Shown piece after piece: positions 50,329 through 59,700 of a stretch of DNA of 64,000 bases. A program made the position numbers and the translations under genes. Below the pieces are notes generated by a model, which worked only from the letters and a program-made list of their open reading frames with translations, was not told the origin of the DNA and did no database searches. Position 1 is the first letter of the stretch. Each line of letters begins with the position of its first letter. Origin of the DNA: Streptomyces sp. SID12501 (lineage in GTDB: Bacteria; Actinomycetota; Actinomycetes; Streptomycetales; Streptomycetaceae); contig NZ_JAAGLU010000015.1 in NCBI RefSeq assembly GCF_010550245.1, forward strand, positions 1-64,000, read 5' to 3'.

Positions 50329-51183
50329 TCAGCCGACGCTGGCAAGCTTGGCGAGCTGGGCCTGGACCAGGGCGGCGGGGAGGGTGAAGTCGTCCCCAGT
50401 GGCCTGGGAAGCCAGGTTCGTGGCGGGGAAGTAGCCGACCGTTCCGCCCTCCCGAACCACGACCACCCGCACCGGTCCGCTCACACCATCGACCGAGACG
50501 GTCAGGTTCGCCGCGATCACCTCGTCCGCGCCGCCGGTACCGGCCGGCACTCCCGCCTTCTGAACCTTGACCGTCTTGACCCAGTCCTTGCCGGCCACCG
50601 TGTACACGAACCCGCCCGCCGCGCACTCCCGCACCGCCCGGCCGATCCCGGCCATCACGGCCTTCGCCGCCGCCTCCTGCCCGTACGAGGCCAGCGAAAC
50701 GAAGGAGGTCGTCGCATCCAGCGCCGCAGCCGCCAACTCCTCGTCCGACGGGTCCGCCCCCAGATCCGCCCCGGACGTCTCCTGCGGCCCGATCCACATC
50801 CGCCGCACCACCGACACCGGCGCCCCCAACACCGACCCCGCCTGCACCGTCGCCAACGGCGTGCACACCGCCTTCTTCGCGACCACCGTCCCCGCATTGG
50901 GGAAGTCCCGGTCCGACACCTGCGCCGTCACCGTCCCCCCGGCGACCACGTCCCCGTCCGCCAGCGCGACCGCCTCCAGCCCCTCCGCCGACAGAGCAAC
51001 CGCACCCGCACCTTCACTCGCCGCGGCGGACGCCGACGCCTCCGCCTCAGCGGAAACAGCCGCCGCCACATCGTCACCGTCCGGCTCACTCCCGGACCCC
51101 GAACACCCGGCCAGCAACGCCACCGCGAACACCCCGGCCCCGGCCAGCGCAACTCCACGACGCCGCACAGCACTTCTCCTCAT
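50329..51183 (-). CDS. Predicted lipoprotein, paralogue A
   Basis: A 284-residue lipoprotein with lipobox LLAGCSGSG after a short basic/hydrophobic leader (RRRGVALAGAGVFAVALLAG). Residues ~27-60 are an acidic/Ser/Ala linker. The globular region includes CTPLATVQAGSVLGAPVSVV, ECAAGGFVYTVAGKDW and the C-terminal PVRVVVVREGGTVGYFPATN, LVQAQLAKLASVG. The same C-terminal pattern occurs in the next two loci, defining a local paralogue family, probably cell-surface proteins of unknown function. I set the start at ATG 51183, just before the leader. Confidence 0.82.
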   Translation of the reverse strand: MRRSAVRRRGVALAGAGVFAVALLAGCSGSGSEPDGDDVAAAVSAEAEASASAAASEGAGAVALSAEGLEAVALADGDVVAGGTVTAQVSDRDFPNAGTVVAKKAVCTPLATVQAGSVLGAPVSVVRRMWIGPQETSGADLGADPSDEELAAAALDATTSFVSLASYGQEAAAKAVMAGIGRAVRECAAGGFVYTVAGKDWVKTVKVQKAGVPAGTGGADEVIAANLTVSVDGVSGPVRVVVVREGGTVGYFPATNLASQATGDDFTLPAALVQAQLAKLASVG

Positions 51184-51285
51184 GATCCCTCGCCTCACTC
51201 CCGCCACATCCCTCCCGACACCTACGAGCACCCCCGCACACGGCCGACAGGTACGCCGACCGCATGCGGGGGTGTGGTGAGCGGG

Positions 51286-52095
51286 TCAGGCCAGCTTGTC
51301 GGCCTGGGCGGTCACGAGATCCGCGGGGAAGGTGAAGTCCTTGCCCGAGGTCGTGGCACCCACGTTGAACACCGTGAAGTGGGCGAGGGTGGCCCCGTCG
51401 CGGAAGACGACCACCTTCCACGGGGCGTCCACGCCGTCGAGGGGAGTGACGGCGGTGAACGCGACCGCCTCGTCGCCCGCCTTCGGCGCGGTGCCCACGG
51501 TGACCTTGCCCACGTCCAACTGCTCGCCTCCGGCAGTCCACTGGAAGCCGCCCGCGCACGCGGTGACCGCGTCGGCGACGGACTTCAACGCGGCGGTGGC
51601 CTCTGCGGCGCTCGCGTAGGAGGCGAGGGTCACCGTGCCGGTGTTGATGTCCAACGCGGCCTCCCCGGAGGCGGCGGCACCGGTCACCCGCCGGTACGTC
51701 GCCGCCGCCGGCTTCCCCACCGCGGTCCCAGCCACCGCACGCCCCAACGGCACGCACTCCTCCCCGCTCACCTCCACCCCGTCCGCGGCAACGATCTCGG
51801 CCTTGGCCGGGGTGCTCACCTCGTACCCGGTCAGATCCGCCTTCACCAACGCCGCCGACTCCAACTCGCCGCTCGTCAGCGGCTTGACGGCCGAAGCGGC
51901 AGCAGAGGTCTCCGCCGCGGACGCCGACGGGGAGGCACCGGTGGCGGAGTCAGCGCTGCCGGAGCCGCCGCAGCCGGTGAGCACCGCGAGCGACACCAGA
52001 GCGCAAGCAGCAACAGCACCCGTACGGGCACGGGCACGGGCACGGGCACGGGCACGGACGATGGAACGAGAGTGACGTATACCGGAGTTGTTCAC
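51286..52095 (-). CDS. Predicted lipoprotein, paralogue B
   Basis: A 269-residue lipoprotein. The n-region is an Arg-Ala repeat (VRARARARARART) encoded by a GGGCAC-type hexamer repeat, followed by the hydrophobic leader and lipobox LTGCGGSG. The globular domain matches paralogue A: ECVPLGRAVAGTAVGKPAAA, TACAGGFQWTAGGEQL, WKVVVFRDGATLAHFTVFNV, LVTAQADKLA. The GTG start at 52095 is the only initiation codon ahead of the leader. The function is unknown. Confidence 0.82.
   Translation of the reverse strand: MNNSGIRHSRSIVRARARARARARTGAVAACALVSLAVLTGCGGSGSADSATGASPSASAAETSAAASAVKPLTSGELESAALVKADLTGYEVSTPAKAEIVAADGVEVSGEECVPLGRAVAGTAVGKPAAATYRRVTGAAASGEAALDINTGTVTLASYASAAEATAALKSVADAVTACAGGFQWTAGGEQLDVGKVTVGTAPKAGDEAVAFTAVTPLDGVDAPWKVVVFRDGATLAHFTVFNVGATTSGKDFTFPADLVTAQADKLA
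52018..52058. repeat. Hexamer microsatellite in lipoprotein B signal region
   Basis: About six tandem GGGCAC units encode the RARARA stretch of the lipoprotein n-region. Slippage here would change the charge of the signal peptide without a frameshift, because the unit is six bases. Confidence 0.7.
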
Positions 52096-52144
52096 GATGT
52101 GCTTAGTTCACTTTCCCTGTCGTACTGCCCATGACTGACACACC

Positions 52145-52306
52145 GCCAGCCAAACCTGTTACCACCCCACGCCGCCTTGACAACAGCCTGGCCAACCGCG
52201 CCTCGCCAACAGAGGCCGGCGCGACGAAACCCTTCGTCGCACCGCCCTCCGGTACGACGCCGAAATACCCGACCGCGATCCCCTCGCCGAAGACCACGAC
52301 CCTCAC
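52145..52306 (-). pseudogene. Truncated third lipoprotein paralogue
   Basis: RVVVFGEGIAVGYFGVVPEG, then GATKGFVAPASVGEARLARLL, aligns with the last ~50 residues of paralogues A and B (RVVVVREGGTVGYF..., LVQAQLAKL). The upstream part of the gene, including the signal peptide, is missing, and the fragment abuts the Ig-like secreted protein gene. Confidence 0.6.
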
Positions 52307-52321
52307 CGACCGGCAACCGCG

Positions 52322-53146
52322 CTACCGCACGTCGACGTAGTCTCCGGCCGACGTCTGCGAGCCCGTCGTCGAGTTCCCCCAGTACGACCACCGCCACGAC
52401 CCGTCCACCGACGCCGTGGCCGTCGCCTTCAACGCCCCCGTGCTGCTGGACGTCACCGTCTTCACCGTCCTGTACGAACTCGCACCGGCGGCCTTGAACT
52501 GCAGCTTCACCGAGCTCCGCGCATACCCGTCATACCGGTGCTTCGACCAGTTCGCCCGCGTGATCTTCCCCGTCACCGTGACCGTCTTCCCCGCCACCAC
52601 CGGCTCCGGCGTCGCGTCCACCGTCAGCTTCGCGTGCCGCTTCAGGCTGACCGTCGCGGAGTTTTTGTCGGTGTCGGAGCCACCCGCTGTCGTGCGCGCC
52701 TTCCCATACGTCTTCCACGCCTTGGCATCGGAGTTCACCAGATTTCTCAGGCTGCCCTGAATCCCCCGAGGGTCGACGGAGATGATCCGCTCACAGGTAC
52801 GGGTCGTCACCCCACCACTGGTCGACTTCTTGCACTCGGACTCCTGCTCCCAGAGCCCCCCGATCTCCCCGTAATCGACTCCATCGGTCCCTCGATAGGC
52901 GAATACCTGAAGGGAGTCTTCCTTGATCGCCACGCTGCTCTTCACCGTGAACGTCAACGACACATCCACATAATTCGTCGTCCCCACCACGATCGGCTTC
53001 CCGCCATTGAAAACAATCTTCGAGAATGTGATATCGGACTCCGCAGCTCCCGCCGGCAAAGCAAACACCCCCAACACCACAAACCCCAGCACACCAGCGC
53101 CGACCGAAAACCCTATACTCCTGCGCACAAAAAATCCCCTCACCAT
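52322..53146 (-). CDS. Secreted protein with Ig-like domain, function unknown
   Basis: A 274-residue exported protein. Residues 1-34 are a signal peptide (RRSIGFSVGAGVLGFVVLGV, cleavage after ALPAGAA), with no lipobox. The C-terminal ~100 residues have repeating beta-strand segments (KLTVDATPEPVVAGKTVTVT, YARSSVKLQFKAAGASSYRT, SVDGSWRWSYWGNSTTGSQT) typical of bacterial Ig-like or carbohydrate-adhesion folds. A Cys pair (SECKKST...RTCE) may form a disulfide. ATG 53146 is the only start before the leader. I do not recognise the N-terminal domain. Confidence 0.8.
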   Translation of the reverse strand: MVRGFFVRRSIGFSVGAGVLGFVVLGVFALPAGAAESDITFSKIVFNGGKPIVVGTTNYVDVSLTFTVKSSVAIKEDSLQVFAYRGTDGVDYGEIGGLWEQESECKKSTSGGVTTRTCERIISVDPRGIQGSLRNLVNSDAKAWKTYGKARTTAGGSDTDKNSATVSLKRHAKLTVDATPEPVVAGKTVTVTGKITRANWSKHRYDGYARSSVKLQFKAAGASSYRTVKTVTSSSTGALKATATASVDGSWRWSYWGNSTTGSQTSAGDYVDVR

Positions 53147-53489
53147 AGAAATCCATACACCCCAGATATCTCACATCGAAATGCCGCGCGCACAGCCCGG
53201 CCGACAGCGGGAACTCCCAAGCCAGGACTGCGGATGCATCAGGCACCCCCTCCGCCGACCGTGCTGCGACGGGCACATCGGCGCCGAATTCCCCACCCAC
53301 GACGACGCGATTTGCCCCGTTCTGCCGGGGTGGACTTTCTTGACCCGACGACGCCGACCCACCAGCCTCAGCAGTGTCCGCCGACTCTGTCGTCAGTGCT
53401 GCCATCAAAATGCCATGAAATCCCCCCTGGTACGCTCCGGGAAGGATTTCATGCACGTTTACCTTCGATCCAAGGCAAGCACCCTGGAT
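53147..53489. other. 343-base intergenic region
   Basis: Nothing coding is supported here. A long antisense frame across it has no family motif. It holds the promoter region of the secreted protein gene (AT-rich near 53100-53160) and the hairpin at 53414-53453. Confidence 0.5.
53414..53453 (-). terminator. Hairpin after RHS-immunity pair
   Basis: CATGAAATCC (53414-53423) pairs perfectly with GGATTTCATG (53444-53453) around a 20-base loop. On the minus strand a T-rich stretch (GCATTTTGAT) follows. It is the likely terminator of the toxin-immunity transcript. Confidence 0.6.
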
Positions 53490-53750
53490 TCAGTCTTCAT
53501 CGAGAAGGCCGATAGCCTCTGGAAGCCCCAGAATCGCCCTTTTACGCTCCGGGTTCTCTTCTAGTTCGGCACACTCGAGAATCAGGGAAATAACTTCCCG
53601 ACGCCCTTCTTCGGAGAGATCCAGGAATAGAGCAGCTGCAGGCTCAAGGATGTCCGTTGCGATATCCGGATCAATTTCTTCGTCGTCCGTCAAGTCGATC
53701 GATACGACGACGCTTACAAATGCCCGAACCAGGACTTTTTTAACGTCCAT
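53490..53750 (-). CDS. Putative immunity protein for RHS toxin
   Basis: An 86-residue very acidic protein (SIDLTDDEEIDPDIATDILE, EEGRREVISLILECAELEEN). Its ATG shares a base with the RHS stop (TGATG), so it is coupled to the toxin tip. Small acidic immunity proteins mimic nucleic acid and block nuclease toxins, which fits the restriction-endonuclease-like tip. I know no family name for it. The assignment rests on position and charge. Confidence 0.78.
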   Translation of the reverse strand: MDVKKVLVRAFVSVVVSIDLTDDEEIDPDIATDILEPAAALFLDLSEEGRREVISLILECAELEENPERKRAILGLPEAIGLLDED

Positions 53751-56700
53751 CAAGGTACGACCCTCACTCGAATATTGGTGATCAGGAGGTTGCCGAGGAC
53801 CTTTCGGGCCCGCGCAGCCTGGGCTTCGGTAGGAACCTCCCACCGCCCCGTGAAACCATTCTGCTCAAGCGCCAGAGATTGATTCATGGCCTGCCGGTAT
53901 GTCTTGTTGAAAGTAGTGACGCTTACCTTTCGGTCAATCATCACCCCATTGGCCGCATCAAACCCATCAAACTTGATCTGAGAAAGGCTATTCCCGCCAG
54001 CCTTGTAGTACTGGAGCGCCGGAGCTACACCAGCCCTGGAGCCTGCTGCCCCAGCATCATAAGCGCGCGCCGCAGAACTCATGTTGGCGTTCTCGTTGAC
54101 CCAACTAACGTCGCCGTCGCAGTTATGGACCAGGACCGGCGCAGCCCCCGCCAGCACATAGTAGGTGTGGACGTTGCTGACGGTCAGGTCGTGTGTGACC
54201 TGGGTCTTGGTGTACCGGCTGATCGCGGTGATCTGGACGTGGGTGCCGGCGCTGGTCTGGAGCCACTGGCCGGAGGTCAGGTGGCCGCCTTCCACCCAGG
54301 TGCCGTCGGTGGGGGCGGCGGCGGGGTCGGTGACCCAGAAGGGGTGGGTGTCGGTGGTCGTCAGCTTTGACGTCGTGCCGTCGGCCGCCTTGACGGTCAG
54401 GACGGTGAAGTCCTTGTCGTCGTAGGTGGTCATCGTCGCTGCGGCGGTCTCGGTGCCCGAGGTCGTCGACGTCTCGGGGTCGTTGGCGGCCAGTTGGTCG
54501 CCGTTCTCGACGTCCTCGATGTTCTTGGTGGTGCCGTCGGCCAGAAGGACCTGGGTGCCGGGCAGGAAGCTGTGGGGCGTGGGGCAGGACCCGCCCGATC
54601 CGCTGTCACCGCTGCTGCCACTGTCGTCGGCGTCCGTGCTGTCGCCGCCGTCCGCGTGGTTGTCCTTGGCCTTCTTCGCGTCGTTGGACTTGGCGGCGGC
54701 GGATGCCTTGGTGTGTTCGGCCTTGCCGGCCGTGCCCTTGGAGCCGGTGCCGGTCTTCTTCTTCGCGGCGGCTTTGGCCGCCAGGGCTTTCTCCTTGGCC
54801 TTCTTCAGGGCCTCGGCGGCCTTGCGTTTCGCCTCGGCCTTGGCCCGCTTGATGGCCGCCTTCGCCGCCTTCAGGCTGGCGATGGTCTTACGGGCGACAT
54901 CCTTGGCCTTGTTCAGGGCCTTGATGCCGCTGATGATCCGGCCGACGACCTTGGCGACCTTGTAGGCCAGCTTGAAGACCTTCGTCCACGGGATCGCGTC
55001 CACCAGGAGAGAGCCGCACGCCCACAGGTCACCCTGGGTGAAGCAGCCCATGACGTCGTCCCAGCCGATGAACTCCTTGAACAGAGCCCATCCGTAGGTC
55101 CGCACGATGTCCGCGACCGACCCGGACAGGATCTTCTCCTGCGCGGCGATCTGCGCGTCCAAAGCCGCCTCGGCCGCGTCGAACGTGGAGGCGGTCGAGG
55201 TCAGGCCGGTGGGGTCCGCGTGGGTGACGGGATTGTTGTTGGCGTAGTTGTAGCCGTTGGCCTGGAGCGGATCGGTGAGGTCAAGGACCGGGTCCGCGGA
55301 CAGGAACCGGCCGGTGGACGGGTCGTACTCGCGGGCTCCCAGGTGGGTCAGGCCCGTGGTGTTGTCGTCGGTGCCGCCCACATAACCGGTGTGGGCACGG
55401 AAGTTGGAACTCTCCGTACGCTCGTTGCCGTACGGGTCGAGCCTGGAGAAGTTGGTCTGGTTGCCGGTGGTGAGCTTGATCTCGGCCATCGGTGTGCCGT
55501 GATGGTCGGTGACCAGGGCGTACAGGTTCGTCTCACCCGTGCCCCGGCGCATCACCGTGGGCGCGCCCGGCTGGGCGTAGGACCGCTCGACGTAGTTCAC
55601 CGCACCCGTGGAGCGCAGCGAGAGGGTCGTGTCGTCCAGGTAGAGGGTGCGGTCGTTGGCGGTGGTGGAGATGATCCGGCTGCCGAACGCGTCGTACACG
55701 TAGGACGTCTTGTCCGCCGGGTTCCAGGCCTGGGACGTGCTGCCGTCACAGGTGCCCAGCACCAGATCGACGCCCGAGGTGGTGGAGTTGGACGGAGAGA
55801 CCAGGCACATCGAGGTGGCCGCGTACTTCAGGCCCCCGGCCGAGGTGACCGTCCACTGCTGGGCAGCCGTGTCGTCGCAGGCCGCGACCACGACCGCGGT
55901 ACCGGCCACGACAGCCTTGCCCGCAGGCTGCACACACACCCCGGCCACCTGCAACGCACCCTTGGCGGTGGTATCGGTGGTGACCGCGTCCTCGACACGG
56001 AACTGCTCGGCCTTGCTGCTGTTGCACGGCCACATCTGGATCGCGGTACCGGCCGTGGTCGACGCCGACGACAGGTCCATGCACAGGCCCGAGTTCAGCC
56101 CCGAGGTATAGGCGCCCTTGCCTGTCGCCCCGAAGCCCGTGACCGTCTGCGCCTTGCCGTCCCAGGTCCAGGTGATGCCCTGCGCGTCCCCGCCGATCGT
56201 CCGAGTGGTGGTCTGCCCCAGCTCGTCGTACTTCAGGGTGGAGGCCGCGGTCACCTTCGTGTTGGCCGCGTTGGTGTAGACGGACTCCATCGAGGTCAGG
56301 GTGTGCGGCTGGGCCAGCCCCGAGCCCTTCGTGGTGTCCTTGATGCCGTAGACGTAGGACGTGGTGGAGTCGGCGGCGGTGTTCACCGACCCGTCCAGAA
56401 GGAACGACACCTTGGCGTTGTGGGTGTTCAGGGTCTTGCGGTTGCCCAGCTCGTCGTAGCGGTACGACTGCCAGTAGCCGGCGTTGTCCGCGGTCACGTT
56501 CACCGTGCCGTCGGTGGCGACCGGCACCGTGCACTCGGTGCGCTGGGTGGTCCAGGCCTCGGTGAGCTGGCCGATCCCGTCGTAGGTGAAGCACTGGCGG
56601 TCCACGACGGCCGCGTAGGTGTCGGCGGTGTTGGTGATGTTGCCCGACAGGTCATAGGCGTAGGTCCGGGCGTTGACCCGGTGACCGGTCAGCCCCGACG

Positions 56701-59700
56701 TCGCGTCCGAGGTCGACTCGCGGTCCACCAGAGTCGTCTCGGCCTGCCCGGTCGCCTCGTCGAACAGGTTGGTCGTCCACACCCGCGAGCCCTGCTCACC
56801 GGTGGTGGTGCGCAGGACCTCCCCGTACACGCTGTAAGAGGTCTGCGAGGTGTACCAGTCGGTACCCGAAGTGGAGACGGGCAGACCGTCCGCGTTGTAA
56901 CGGACGATCACCTTCTCCTCGGGCAGGCCACCCATCGCAGGGGTGGTGTAGGAGGCCAGCTGCCCGGACTCGGTGTACGCGTACTTGGTGGTGTAGGTGG
57001 TGGCGAAACCCTCCGCCGTCGAGAGCAGCCCCGACGCCACCGCGGGCAGGGTCAGCGTCTTGGACGTCGGGTTGCCATCCAGGGTGTAGCCGCCGACCGA
57101 GGTGGTGTACGCCTTGCCGTCGGTGTAGCGGGTGGCCCTGGCCAGCTGGCCCACCCCGTTGGCGACCGTCGTGTCGTCGTAGGTGTACGACAGCAGGTCG
57201 GTGCCGGTGCTGTTGTCCTCGATCAGGAGAGGGCGGTCCAGGACGTCGTAGCTGGTCTTGGTGGTGAACCCGGCCTGGTTCTTCGAGGTCGCGACCCGGC
57301 CCAGGGTGTCGTAGGTGAGGGTGGTGGTGCCGGTGTCGGGGTCGGTGGAGGTGACCGGCTGACCGATCGCGTTGTAGGTGGTCGTCCAGACGTTCCCGGC
57401 GCTGTCGGTGACGCCTGTCTGGTCGCCGCGCGCGTCGTAGGTGTAGCGGGTGGACGTGAAGTCGGACGCGGTGAAGGAGTTGGACGCGGCGGCGGACTTC
57501 GAGGAGAAGGTGTCCATCCGGCTGGTGCGGCCCAGGGTGTCCACCCAGGTGCGGGAGGAGGCCGAACCGGTCGGCTGCACGACGGTGGTGTAGTCCAGGC
57601 CGTAGAGGTAGGTGGTGGTGCGGTTCTGGGTCTTCGTGCCGTCGTCGGGGTCGGGGGTGCCGTCCTGGACGTACGAGTTGTAGACCGGGGTGATGGTGGT
57701 GGTGCGGCCCAGTCCGTCGTACGAGTACTGGGTGGCGTTGGGGACGGTCGAGGTGGATTTGGGGGCGAAGACCGAGGTGTCGGGGACGCCGTCGGTGTAG
57801 TAGGCGTTGTTGGTGGAGCGGATCTGGCCGTTGGCGTTGTAGAGGGTGTCGGTGATCAGACGGCCCTTGCCGCCCACCGCGCCGGTCTGCTCCTGCCGTA
57901 CCCGGCCGAGGCCGTCGTAGATGACGGTGGTGTCGGTGTAGGTGCCGTCGTCCTTCAGGCCTGAAGTGACCACCGAGACGGGCTTCTTGGGGTCGGTGTT
58001 GTAGACGAAGGTCGCGTTCGGCCTGCCGGTGGACTGTTCGTCCCAGGTCCTCGCGGTCTCGCCGTCGTCGCCGACGGGCAGGTCCTCCTCGCACACCGGC
58101 CCGTAGGTGGTGTTCGGGGTGGTGCCGGCCTCCCAGCCTGCGCACACCCGGCCCAGCGGGTCGTAGGCGACGTAGGAGATGTTGTCGTTGGCGTCCTTCT
58201 CGGTCAGACCGACCCCGCGGCCCGGGTCCAGGGTGGAGGTCGAGGACTGGGTCTTGGCGTTGGTCGAGGTGACCGAGTACACCTGCCCCTTGGGCGGGGT
58301 GAAGGTGATGGTGTCCGGGTTCTCCTGGTAGTCCTTGGAGGACGTCACCCGCCCGTAGTCGTCATAGACCGTGGTGGAGGCCGGGACGCTGTTCCAGGCG
58401 GTGCCGGTCGCGGTGGGGTCCCAGACCTTGGTGACCTGGCCCTTGGTCAGGGTCTGGCCGGTCGAGGCCGCGCTCGCCCCGTCATAGGCCATCTTCGAGG
58501 CCGAGAGCAAGGTCGACGCGGTCGACGAGGACAGGCTGGTCGCGCAGCTCGTCCCGGTCACCGAGATCGTCGAGGAGACCAGGCCGATCAGGTTCAGCGT
58601 GGTGTCGTTGACGTAGGTCGTGTAGGTGCAGGACTCGTCGCCCGTCACCGCGAGATCGCCGTGGGAGACGACCTTGGTGGGCAGACCGTAGGTGGAGTCG
58701 TATGCGGTCTGGGTGGAGACCGTCCGCAGTTCGGAGGAGTCGTCGCCCTTGCCCGAGGACCTGGTGACCGTCTTGGTGGTGCCGAGGGTGACCCGCCAGG
58801 CGTACAGGTCGGGATCGTCGGTGATCACCCGGCTGGTGTCGGTGTCGGCGACGCCTCGGACACGGGTGGCGAGGACCGTCGGGTCGTCGGGGATGTTGAC
58901 CGTCCGCGACACCCAGCCCGCGGCGGAGGACCCGTCCGCGTACACGATCGCCTCGGCGACCATGCCCGCGTACGGCTCCTTGTCCGCCTTGATGGTCCCG
59001 TCGGCGTCGTACATGGTGATGTCGCGCGTCTTCCACACCGCGCTCGTCCCGCTGCCGGAGACGTACAGGTCGTCGCTCATCCCGCGGAAGTAGCGAGTGG
59101 CGGTCTTGGTGGCCTTCGAACCAGTGATGTCCGAGCCGACCGTGACGGTGACCCGGGGGTAGCCGCGCCACTGGTCCCAGGTGCGGGTCTTCTTGCGGCT
59201 GCCCTCGGCCCGGTTGTAGGACCACAGCGCCCCGTCGACCGCGTCATCGAAGGTGGTGTAGGCGTAGCTGGTGGTCTTGTCCTCGACGCCGGTCATGTTC
59301 GGCATCTCGACGACCATGTCGACCACGTACTTCTGGAACCAGGAGATCTTCTGGTCGGCCAGTTCGGGGTCGGCGTGCCAGTACACCGGATAGCAGAGCA
59401 GGTGGTTCTCGTCGGGGTCCGGGAAGCCGGTGCCCGAGTCGCATGCCCCCTCCGGGGTGGAGTAGGTGACCTGGGTCTCGCCGCCGTACTCCGAGATCAC
59501 CGTGTCGATCCGCAGCCGGGCGAAGGTGGAGCTTTTGTCGGTGGAGCTGGTGGGTATCCGGTTGGGCAGCAATTTGCTGTGGAAGGACACCGGGTTCAGG
59601 GTCTCGGTGGACCCGTCGACCCCGTAGCCCGTCCTGGTGACCGACTCCAGCCAGAGGGCCGTGTAGTGCCCGGTCTTGTCCCAGGGGAAGGACTGCTTCA

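Noticed and set aside
52791..53456. A 221-codon minus-strand frame overlapping the secreted Ig-like gene and intergenic region
   Set aside because: The overlapped portion is a shifted reading of the secreted protein, and the rest has no motif or convincing start.
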